From positions 1 to 6,369 of the forward strand of contig CAMQPJ010000079.1 of assembly GCA_947003675.1 (NCBI GenBank): DNA of 6,369 nucleotides, read 5' to 3'. The DNA is from an uncultured Collinsella sp. GTDB lineage: Bacteria > Actinomycetota > Coriobacteriia > Coriobacteriales > Coriobacteriaceae. Shown here piece by piece: positions 1-4,616 of the stretch; the stretch's first letter is position 1; each line of letters starts with the position of its first letter. The position numbers and the translations under genes were made by a program. The notes beneath the pieces were generated by a model. That model worked only from the letters and a program-made list of their open reading frames with translations. It was not told the origin of the DNA and ran no database searches.

Positions 1-16
1 TAGCGGGTGGTTTAAA

Positions 17-37
17 GCTGGCCGCTGCGCGGCCAGC
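17..37 (-). terminator. GC-rich hairpin, possible second terminator
   Basis: A 9-bp perfect stem, GCTGGCCGC paired with GCGGCCAGC, encloses a 3-nt loop. Read on the minus strand it is followed by CTTTAAACC, a weak T-containing tail. It lies beyond the stronger terminator at 51-86, so it may be a backup terminator for the same minus-strand gene. It could equally belong to a gene to the left of the window. Confidence 0.4.
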
Positions 38-50
38 AGACTAAAGTCTT

Positions 51-86
51 GAAAAAGACCGCCGGCGCGGGGGCGGCGCCGGCGGT
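51..86 (-). terminator. Rho-independent terminator of the 96-residue gene
   Basis: An 11-bp perfect stem (58-68 with 76-86, ACCGCCGGCGC against GCGCCGGCGGT) with a 7-nt loop is followed on the minus strand by CTTTTTC (57-51). It starts 26 bp after the stop codon of the minus-strand gene at 113-403, the usual position for an intrinsic terminator. Confidence 0.85.
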
Positions 87-112
87 TGCGAGAGAATATC
101 AGTTGTTGGCCG

Positions 113-403
113 TTAGGCAGCAACGGCCTCGTAGACCGTGGCGCCCGAGAAGCTATCGTGCAGGCTCTTGCCGCAGATCCACGGCAGCTCGACGACCTCG
201 CAGACCGTGTTGACCAGCTCGGAGCAGTCAGTAAAGTGGCCCTTATCGTTGAGGGCCTCGCAATCCTGAACACGCCAATAGCCATCGGTGTGCGTGATGT
301 AGTACTCGTGATCATTGATCGACACGAAAGCGCGCGTCTTGGAACGCAGCAGCTTCAGAAATCCTTCGAAGTCGGTCTCGACGACATCTCCAGCCTGGAA
401 CAT
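113..403 (-). CDS. Hypothetical protein, 96 residues
   Basis: I do not recognise this protein. It is a complete 96-residue frame that starts at an ATG preceded by a perfect Shine-Dalgarno AGGAGG (411-416) 7 nt upstream. It ends in TAA, followed 26 bp later by a strong intrinsic terminator, so expression signals support a real single-gene unit. The product is small, acidic and soluble-looking, with no signal peptide or membrane segment. It has four cysteines (in VQDCEAL, FTDCSEL, VNTVCEVV and PWICGKS) but not in CxxC pairs. The middle (NDHEYYITHTDGYWRVQDCE) is aromatic-rich, suggesting a small beta-sheet domain. The opening MFQAGDVVETDFEGF resembles beta-strand starts seen in many small folds, which is not enough to name a family. 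Its only neighbour is the divergent nitroreductase. Confidence 0.8.
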   Translation of the reverse strand: MFQAGDVVETDFEGFLKLLRSKTRAFVSINDHEYYITHTDGYWRVQDCEALNDKGHFTDCSELVNTVCEVVELPWICGKSLHDSFSGATVYEAVAA

Positions 404-438
404 GATGTTACCTCCTGGCCCGGCGCCACCATGGCGCG

Positions 439-467
439 TTGATAAACGTTGGTGCTCCTTTAGTAAA
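439..467 (-). promoter_or_regulatory. Candidate promoter of the 96-residue gene
   Basis: On the minus strand TTTACT (462-467) and TATCAA (439-444) are separated by exactly 17 bp; each matches the sigma-70-type consensus at four of six positions. Transcription would start near 432, giving a leader of about 28 nt before the ATG. A small inverted repeat, AACCT-N7-AGGTT (467-483), overlaps the -35 edge and could be an operator. A 6-bp-stem hairpin (423-428 with 432-437) lies at the predicted start site. Confidence 0.4.
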
Positions 468-557
468 ACCTTTATCAGAGGTTATGCGTTCGTCATTTAG
501 GCAAGTGGTAAAAAACCGCAGGGTAGACGGGATAAAACGTTTAACCATCCCATTTGT

Positions 558-586
558 TTGTCACATTCTGAAGGTACTTTTATGCA
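558..586 (+). promoter_or_regulatory. Candidate promoter of the nitroreductase gene
   Basis: TTGTCA (558-563, five of six matches to TTGACA) is followed after 17 bp by TATGCA (581-586, only three of six matches to TATAAT). The predicted start near 593 gives a leader of about 105 nt containing the inverted repeat 620-654. The weak -10 makes this tentative, and if correct it excludes translation of the small frame at 582-632 from the same transcript. Confidence 0.3.
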
Positions 587-632
587 AACCTACTTTCCCA
601 ATTGGAATCTATCCTTTTGGCCGGGCAATTGA
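582..632 (+). CDS. Possible 16-residue leader peptide
   Basis: A short frame reads MQTYFPNWNLSFWPGN and ends in TGA. Its ATG has a reasonable ribosome binding site, GAAGG (570-574), 7 nt upstream. It is unusually aromatic (Y, two F, two W) and its last codons overlap the left arm of the GCCGGGC/GCCCGGC inverted repeat at 620-654. That layout resembles a leader peptide ahead of an attenuator, but there is no T-tract after the right arm. A frame this short can arise by chance, and the best promoter candidate for the downstream gene would start transcription inside it. Confidence 0.15.
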   Translation: MQTYFPNWNLSFWPGN

Positions 633-697
633 CCGTCTATCGTTTAAGCCCGGCGGGTATGAACGGGGCATCTGCAACGCCACCGCAAGGAGACACC

Positions 698-1219
698 ATG
701 GAGACTATCGAAGCACTCATTCACCGCCGCAGCTGCCGCAACTACAGCGATCGTCCCGTCGAGGCCGAAAAGCTTGCACGTATTATCGAAGCCGGCCAAT
801 ATGCACCGAGCGGCATGGGCCGCCAGCCGGTGACGTTTGTCGCCGTCACCGACCCCGCGACCGTCGAGCGTCTCTCACAGCTCAACGCCCAGGTCATGGG
901 CAGCAACGGCGACCCCTTCTATGGCGCCAAAACCGTTGTTGTGGTGTTGGTTGACCGCAGCGTGCCCACACATCTGGAAGACGGCTCGCTCGCCATGGGC
1001 AACTTGCTCAACGCCGCCTATGCACTGGGTGTCGATTCGTGCTGGATTCACCGCGCGCATGAGGTCTTTGACTCGCCCGAGGGCCTGGAGCTGCTGGCCA
1101 GCTGGGGCCTGCCCGCCGACGGCAGCCTGCGCGGCGTCGGCCACTGCATTCTGGGCTATGCCGAGGACACGCTACCCGAGCCCAAACCCCGCCGCGACAA
1201 CGTGGTGTACGTCAAGTAG
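698..1219 (+). CDS. Nitroreductase-family FMN oxidoreductase
   Basis: A 173-residue soluble flavoprotein of the nitroreductase superfamily, expected to bind FMN and use NAD(P)H to reduce nitroaromatic, quinone or similar substrates as a cytoplasmic homodimer. The N-terminal RRSCRNY (10-16) is the phosphate-binding arginine motif typical of the family. APSGMGRQP (37-44) is the usual FMN-contacting loop. The helix around EDGSLAMGNLLNAAYALG (94-111) and the GHCILGYAE stretch (149-156) match the conserved core and the late strand. The length is typical of the short, single-domain members. I chose the ATG at 698 because AAGGAG (687-692) sits 5 nt before it; an in-frame TTG at 602 has no such support and lies in promoter DNA. 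The gene stands alone and its substrate cannot be told from sequence. Confidence 0.93.
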   Translation: METIEALIHRRSCRNYSDRPVEAEKLARIIEAGQYAPSGMGRQPVTFVAVTDPATVERLSQLNAQVMGSNGDPFYGAKTVVVVLVDRSVPTHLEDGSLAMGNLLNAAYALGVDSCWIHRAHEVFDSPEGLELLASWGLPADGSLRGVGHCILGYAEDTLPEPKPRRDNVVYVK

Positions 1220-1222
1220 CGC

Positions 1223-1272
1223 AGGAGTGTCCCAAACTGCCGGCAGAAAAGGAACGTCCCCTTCTGCCGGCA
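1223..1272. repeat. REP-like tandem palindromic element
   Basis: This element nearly fills the 55 bp between two converging genes. TGCCGGCAGAA (1238-1248) and TTCTGCCGGCA (1262-1272) form an 11-bp stem around a GGGGACGTTCC-type core. Read on the minus strand there are two tandem 23-nt units (1272-1250 and 1245-1223), each starting TGCCGGCAG, with GGGAC in the middle and TCCT at the end, identical at 18 of 23 positions. Compact palindromes with a GGGAC or GTCCC core between genes are typical of REP sequences mobilised by Y1-type REP-associated transposases. The location also suits a bidirectional terminator. Confidence 0.65.
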
Positions 1273-1274
1273 AG

Positions 1275-1850
1275 CTATGTTGATATTTGAGTTGTCGTCG
1301 CTTCGCTTGTCTGGGTCGTTTCGGCGTCGTCGCCTTGCTTGTCTTCGTCCTTTTGTGCATCGGCGATGGTGGAGGCCGCCGCAACGATACCGCGCTGGGG
1401 CGCGACGCCCGTCTGGGTCTGAGCGCCCTCGATAACTTCTGTGCCTGCATGCGCGAGCTCGGGCGATTTAAACACTGCGTCCAAGTTGGCGCCACCGCCG
1501 GCGTAGCCAAGCGCAGCGAGTGCGATGACGATCACTGCAACGACGACCGCGATCGGAACATAACGATGCCAACCAGCCGGATTGAGTCCGCTGCGACGAG
1601 CCGCCCCGCGGCTGATGTAACCGAGCGTGCCGTCGTGCTTGAGCTTTGAGCCCACCACGCGCTTGCGGCCCCACAGCGACGACTCGGCCTGCATGGCCAA
1701 GCGAGCGCTTGCCGATGGATAGCCATATTTAGTGCGTTTGAACGAGCCATCAAACCCCGAGGCGTGTTTGCCCCACGTCACCGATGTCGTGCGTCGGTTG
1801 ACCGGCGCGGCGCTCCGCCTTCTGCGGCTCGGTTTTGAAGTCTCAGCCAT
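1275..1850 (-). CDS. Single-pass membrane protein, 191 residues, unknown function
   Basis: I do not recognise a family. From the ATG at 1850 the product has 191 residues: a very basic N-terminal part (1-95, including SRRRRS and repeated Lys/Arg), one hydrophobic segment (about 98-117, YVPIAVVVAVIVIALAALGY), and a C-terminal tail rich in Ala, Thr, Glu, Asp and Gln, ending in a low-complexity T/S/E stretch. By the positive-inside rule the basic part should be cytoplasmic and the acidic tail outside. This start has GAGGG 4-5 nt upstream and lies downstream of a good promoter; an in-frame start 18 codons earlier would lie close to the predicted transcription start. The gene ends next to the REP-like element. 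It could be an envelope or division-associated anchor, but nothing in it proves this. Confidence 0.75.
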   Translation of the reverse strand: MAETSKPSRRRRSAAPVNRRTTSVTWGKHASGFDGSFKRTKYGYPSASARLAMQAESSLWGRKRVVGSKLKHDGTLGYISRGAARRSGLNPAGWHRYVPIAVVVAVIVIALAALGYAGGGANLDAVFKSPELAHAGTEVIEGAQTQTGVAPQRGIVAAASTIADAQKDEDKQGDDAETTQTSEATTTQIST

Positions 1851-1894
1851 TTGCCCTCGCACGCCGTAACCAAATCGAAACAATAACGCTTTGG

Positions 1895-1923
1895 ACTGTA
1901 GCACACGCGTCGCGCGCGGTCAC
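1895..1923 (-). promoter_or_regulatory. Candidate promoter of the 191-residue membrane protein gene
   Basis: On the minus strand GTGACC (1918-1923) and TACAGT (1895-1900) lie 17 bp apart, and TGC directly before TACAGT makes an extended -10 (TGCTACAGT). Transcription would start near 1888, about 38 nt before the ATG at 1850. The site is in the short gap after the upstream regulator gene, so the membrane protein gene probably has its own transcript. I see no terminator between the two. Confidence 0.5.
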
Positions 1924-1934
1924 GGGCGCCTCGC

Positions 1935-3152
1935 TCAACGGTCGTCGTCCTTCAGCAAACGCCACAGCGTTGTACGGCTTATGCCCAGCACCTCCGCCGC
2001 ACGGGTTCGGTTGCCGTGGAGATGATCTACAACCAAATGCGCGATATCTCGCTCGGTATCGGCCAGCGGTCGCAGGATATACAGGTCACTTTCGAGTGTC
2101 GGGGCGCCAAAGGTTGCGGTCTTAATCACGTCCTCTTGGGCGAGCACTTCCTCCGCCACAGTGCGGTCCACCGTGCCCGCCCCCACCAATATATACAGTC
2201 GTTCCGAGACCTCGCGGAGCTGCAGATAATTGCGCGGCCAGCGGTAAGCATCGAGCGTCTTCGCCGCCGCGGCAGACAGCGTGGGCGCTGACGTCCCAAA
2301 CGCGTCAGCGAGATATTCCAAATAGCGCGCAACCTTCTTCGACGCGGCTCCCTGCTCGGCGATTGCCGGCGCCACGCTCACCGCACAGGCGAAGCGCTCG
2401 GTCACAAAAGCGGCTTGATCACTTTCGCTGCCGCCCGGCATGTCATTCGCCGTCAGCACCACATGGCAGCGCGTCGCCAACGCGGTGTCGGCCATCGTGG
2501 AAACGAGCTCGCGAAGGCGTTGGGGACCAACCGCATTCCAGTCCTCAATGCAAAGGGTCAGCCCCGTTTGGAACAGCGGCGATTCGGCGCTTTTGAGCAC
2601 ATGGCGCCAACCGCGATCGGTGAGTTCATCGAGCGCGACGGAAACAAAGGGCTGACCGGCAAAAGGACCGTCCAGATAGAGGCGCTTGGCGATCTCGACC
2701 TGACCCGCTCCCAGCTCGCCCTCGAGCATAAGGGGCACACCGCGCGCGTAACTCTCTGCAACCGGCGCAGCCACCGAGGCCGCCCCCTCAACGATGCCGT
2801 ACGCGCTCGATTCGTAGCGAGCCTCAACTTCGTCGGCGTTGAGCCACTCGATACCCGCATGCGCCGCGGCACCGCGCACCTCGCGGACCACGACGACCCA
2901 AAGGCCCCCGCCCTCTTTGTCGGTGGGGCGAACGGTCAGGCTCAGGCGCGCACCCGCACGTCCCATAACCAGACGCGCGCCGTCTCCTATACGGTCGAGG
3001 CGCTCAGCGACAAAAGCCGCCACATCCCGCTCGAGCGCCGCGTCATTCATGGTCGAGATCGCGACGTCCCCACGCGCATCGATTGCCAATGCCGAGGCCC
3101 CGGCAGCAGCTAGGGCATCGGTCAAGATGTTCAGCTTGGCATCGCTATCCAT
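1935..3152 (-). CDS. Fis-type transcriptional regulator with degenerate AAA+ domain
   Basis: A 405-residue regulator with the layout of NtrC/PrpR-type proteins. Residues 1-95 form an unassigned sensory-looking domain (PAS-like or roadblock-like; I cannot decide). Residues about 115-325 align with the sigma-54-interaction AAA+ module, and residues 365-401 form a clear Fis-type helix-turn-helix (GNRTRAAEVLGISRTTLWRLLK). The AAA+ part is eroded: Walker A reads GELGAGQV (145-152), with Gln for the nucleotide-binding Lys; the Walker B region reads LCIEDW (200-205) in place of the usual LDEI; and the stretch that should hold GAFTGA is missing. Sensor-like VVLTAND (231-237) and YRWPRNYLQLREV (303-315) remain. 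It therefore probably regulates without ATP hydrolysis or sigma-54. The ATG at 3152 is chosen because AGGGG lies about 8 nt upstream; the frame extends 67 codons further into non-coding palindromes. Confidence 0.85.
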   Translation of the reverse strand: MDSDAKLNILTDALAAAGASALAIDARGDVAISTMNDAALERDVAAFVAERLDRIGDGARLVMGRAGARLSLTVRPTDKEGGGLWVVVVREVRGAAAHAGIEWLNADEVEARYESSAYGIVEGAASVAAPVAESYARGVPLMLEGELGAGQVEIAKRLYLDGPFAGQPFVSVALDELTDRGWRHVLKSAESPLFQTGLTLCIEDWNAVGPQRLRELVSTMADTALATRCHVVLTANDMPGGSESDQAAFVTERFACAVSVAPAIAEQGAASKKVARYLEYLADAFGTSAPTLSAAAAKTLDAYRWPRNYLQLREVSERLYILVGAGTVDRTVAEEVLAQEDVIKTATFGAPTLESDLYILRPLADTERDIAHLVVDHLHGNRTRAAEVLGISRTTLWRLLKDDDR

Positions 3153-3188
3153 GATTTGCCCCTGTCCGCGGCGACGTGCAACCGCCGA

Positions 3189-3202
3189 CGGTCGTACGAC
3201 CG
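3189..3202. promoter_or_regulatory. Perfect 14-bp palindrome, possible operator
   Basis: CGGTCGTACGACCG is a perfect palindrome lying 37-50 bp upstream of the regulator's start codon and downstream of both candidate -10 boxes. A dimeric repressor bound here would block transcription, so autoregulation or control by another regulator is plausible. No protein can be assigned from sequence. Confidence 0.4.
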
Positions 3203-3277
3203 AGTGTTTCAAAATTGAACGATATTGCTCACCAAACACTATAGGGCAGAAAGCGCCGTCCTGCGAGTATAGGTGTT

Positions 3278-3303
3278 GCCCCGCATCGCCATCCTGGCGG
3301 GGC
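3278..3303. repeat. GC-rich hairpin
   Basis: GCCCCGC (3278-3284) pairs with GCGGGGC (3297-3303), a 7-bp all-GC stem with a 12-nt loop. Alternative pairings exist: CGCCA/TGGCG inside it, and ATCGCC (3285-3290) with GGCGAT (3301-3306). Its right edge overlaps the first arm of the long inverted repeat, so the two structures cannot both form completely in RNA. No T-tract follows on either strand, so an ordinary terminator is unlikely. Confidence 0.45.
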
Positions 3304-3366
3304 GATAAGAGCTCTTCGGGACCTATCAACCTGCGGACAAGCCATACCCGCAAGAGCTCCTATCGC
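3302..3366. repeat. Long inverted repeat with GAGCTC-centred arms
   Basis: GCGATAAGAGCTCTTCGGG (3302-3320) is the reverse complement of CCCGCAAGAGCTCCTATCGC (3347-3366) apart from one substitution and one extra base; the loop between them is 26 nt. Each arm carries its own palindromic core (AAGAGCTCTT at 3307-3316 is perfect; AGAGCTC at 3353-3359 in the other). The two core centres are 45 bp apart. This can be read as two operator sites in opposite orientation upstream of the regulator gene, or as an RNA hairpin at the end of the YeiH-type transcript. There is no T-tract, which argues against a simple terminator. Confidence 0.6.
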
Positions 3367-3418
3367 TCCACCGCGGACATGAGCTCACCAGCACGCAGCG
3401 CGCAAATAAGCTACTTCT

Positions 3419-4453
3419 CTACCAGATTCCCAGCACGTGTTGCATTCCCAAACTCATGCACGCAATGCCAATCCAGCAGCAAAAGCCCAATGCGATGGGC
3501 TTGCCGCCCTTTTTGACCAGCTCGACGATATCGGTATTAAAACCAATAGCCGCCATGGCCATCACGATAAAGAACTTTGACAGCTCCTTGATGGGCGCCG
3601 TGATGGACACAGGAAGCTGAAACACCGTGGTGATCACGCTCGCCAGCACAAAGAACAGCACAAACATGGGAAACGCGCGTTTAAGCGAGAACGTGCTTTT
3701 GGCGTCGCCGCCGGCCTTGCGCGCCAGATGCATCTGCCAGCATGCGAGAACCAACGTAATGGGAATAATGGCCAGCGTCCTGGTGAGCTTGACCACCGTG
3801 GCGCTTTCGAGCACATTGGCGCCGGGATGCATACTGTCCCAGGCGCTCGCCGCAGCCGTTACCGACGAGGTGTCGTTGATGGCGGTGCCGGCAAACAGGC
3901 CAAAGCCCTCGTTGGTCAGCCCGAGCATGCCGCCGAGCGTCGGAAACACGAGCGCCGCGATAACGTTAAACAGGAAGATGACCGAAATAGCCTGGGCAAT
4001 CTCGCGATCGTCGGCATCGATGACGGGCGCGGTCGCGGCGATGGCAGAACCGCCGCAAATCGACGAACCCACACCCACAAGCGTCGCGATCTTGCCTGGC
4101 ACGTTCATAACGCGGCAGAGCACAAAGGCAATGACAAGCGAGGTCGAGATCGTCGCCACGATAATCGGCAGCGACTGGGCGCCTTTGGACAGAATCTGCG
4201 AGAGGTTCATGCCAAAGCCAAGCAGGATAACCGCGTACTGCAAGACTTTTTTGGACGTATAGGTAACACCGGCGGCGAGCTGTCCGCGGCAATTCTTGGG
4301 AAAGACGAGCGCCAGGACCATGCCAAAGAGGATGGCAAATACCGGCCCGCCGACCACCTCAATCTGTTTGCCGAGCAACGTCGCGGGGATGGCGATGATC
4401 AGGCAGAACAAGACGCCCTTCCAGCGCTCGCGTACGATATTCGCCAGTTGCAT
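3419..4453 (-). CDS. YeiH/UPF0324 family membrane protein (putative sulfate exporter family)
   Basis: A complete 344-residue polytopic inner-membrane protein with about ten hydrophobic segments over its whole length. The family hallmarks are clear: LLGFGMNLSQI (77-87), the conserved VGVGSSICGGSAIAATAPVI (126-145) with adjacent acidic IDADD and the EIAQAISVIFLFN helix, FAGTAINDTSSVTAAA (187-202), and the late MAAIGFNTDI (300-309). These match the family named after E. coli YeiH, often annotated as putative sulfate exporter; the true substrate of most members is unproven. The length is normal. The start has AAGGA 7 nt upstream. It is divergent from a GntR regulator, which probably controls it, and precedes the Fis-type regulator on the same strand after a 266-bp gap. 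Confidence 0.92.
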   Translation of the reverse strand: MQLANIVRERWKGVLFCLIIAIPATLLGKQIEVVGGPVFAILFGMVLALVFPKNCRGQLAAGVTYTSKKVLQYAVILLGFGMNLSQILSKGAQSLPIIVATISTSLVIAFVLCRVMNVPGKIATLVGVGSSICGGSAIAATAPVIDADDREIAQAISVIFLFNVIAALVFPTLGGMLGLTNEGFGLFAGTAINDTSSVTAAASAWDSMHPGANVLESATVVKLTRTLAIIPITLVLACWQMHLARKAGGDAKSTFSLKRAFPMFVLFFVLASVITTVFQLPVSITAPIKELSKFFIVMAMAAIGFNTDIVELVKKGGKPIALGFCCWIGIACMSLGMQHVLGIW

Positions 4454-4616
4454 ATGGGATTCCTTCTTTCTATTTCACGTTTGCGACGGCTTATGATACG
4501 GCAACATTGAGCGCAGCCCTGTGCAAATACAGACCAAGATGCCGCAATAGTTCTCGGTCGACAGCCGAATTACCCACCGCGCCAGGCTGATTCGCGGCAT
4601 AATAAACAACTGACAT
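4454..4616. promoter_or_regulatory. Divergent control region between YeiH-type and GntR genes
   Basis: This 163-bp region should contain promoters for both genes and probably the GntR operator. On the plus strand CATAAT (4598-4603) is a good -10 with no clear -35 at 17 bp. On the minus strand no well-spaced pair stands out; TATCAT and CATAAG near 4485-4495 are possible -10 boxes. An inverted repeat ATGCCGC (4539-4545) and GCGGCAT (4594-4600), 48 bp apart, has its right copy overlapping the -10 box. Confidence 0.45.
4598..4603 (+). promoter_or_regulatory. Candidate -10 box of the GntR gene
   Basis: CATAAT matches TATAAT at five of six positions. It predicts a transcription start near 4610, only about 7 nt before the first ATG at 4617, which would make that start almost leaderless. 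The -35 region is weak (CACCGC at the 17-bp spacing), as expected for a promoter needing an activator or for a wrong call. Confidence 0.35.

Larger units (their letters stand above)
404..697. other. Divergent intergenic region, 294 bp
   Basis: The gap between the minus-strand 96-residue gene and the plus-strand nitroreductase is AT-richer than its surroundings. It holds candidate promoters for both genes and a possible 16-codon leader frame (582-632). A motif occurs twice in slightly different form: GATAAACGTT at 441-450 and GATAAAACGTT at 531-541. It also holds an imperfect inverted repeat with GGGAT/ATCCC ends (529-551) and a 7-bp inverted repeat GCCGGGC/GCCCGGC (620-626 and 648-654). I see no RNA gene in it. 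Confidence 0.5.
3153..3418. other. Symmetry-rich intergenic region, 266 bp
   Basis: The gap between the YeiH-type gene and the regulator gene, both on the minus strand. It holds a 14-bp perfect palindrome (3189-3202), two minus-strand -10-like boxes (TATAGT at 3238-3243 and TATACT at 3266-3271) without good -35 partners, a GC-rich hairpin (3278-3303), a long inverted repeat (3302-3366) and a third GAGCTC (3381-3386). I find no T-tract terminator, no tRNA or riboswitch signature and no convincing small gene. It probably contains the regulator's promoter and operators. Confidence 0.6.

Noticed and set aside
38..59. Small hairpins AGACT/AGTCT and GTCTT-GAAA-AAGAC beside the terminator
   Set aside because: The stems are only 5 bp, overlap each other and have no T-tract; probably chance symmetry between the two stronger hairpins.
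629..663. TTGACC as a -35 box with TATGAA as -10 for the nitroreductase
   Set aside because: The spacing is 23 bp, too long for a normal sigma-70-type promoter, and no better -10 lies at 16-18 bp.
439..954. Plus-strand frame overlapping the promoter gap and the nitroreductase
   Set aside because: It runs through promoter DNA and then out of frame through a well-supported gene; its translation is Arg/His-rich without motifs.
2415..3113. Long plus-strand open frame opposite the Fis-type regulator
   Set aside because: It is antisense to a gene with clear domains, has no ribosome binding site or recognisable motif, and long antisense frames are common in GC-rich coding DNA.
3153..3353. N-terminal extension of the Fis-type regulator to an upstream TTG
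   Set aside because: The extra 67 codons cross palindromes and promoter-like boxes and lack a ribosome binding site; the ATG at 3152 has one.
3361..3380. CCACCGCGGACA resembling the T-box antiterminator motif of aminoacyl-tRNA leaders
   Set aside because: The AGGGTGG part and the UGGN bulge are missing, there is no specifier stem or terminator, and downstream on that strand is the antisense side of the YeiH-type gene.
3728..4510. Long plus-strand open frame opposite the YeiH-type gene
   Set aside because: Its product is a low-quality Arg/Gly/Asp/His-rich translation typical of antisense frames, while the minus strand encodes a conserved membrane family.
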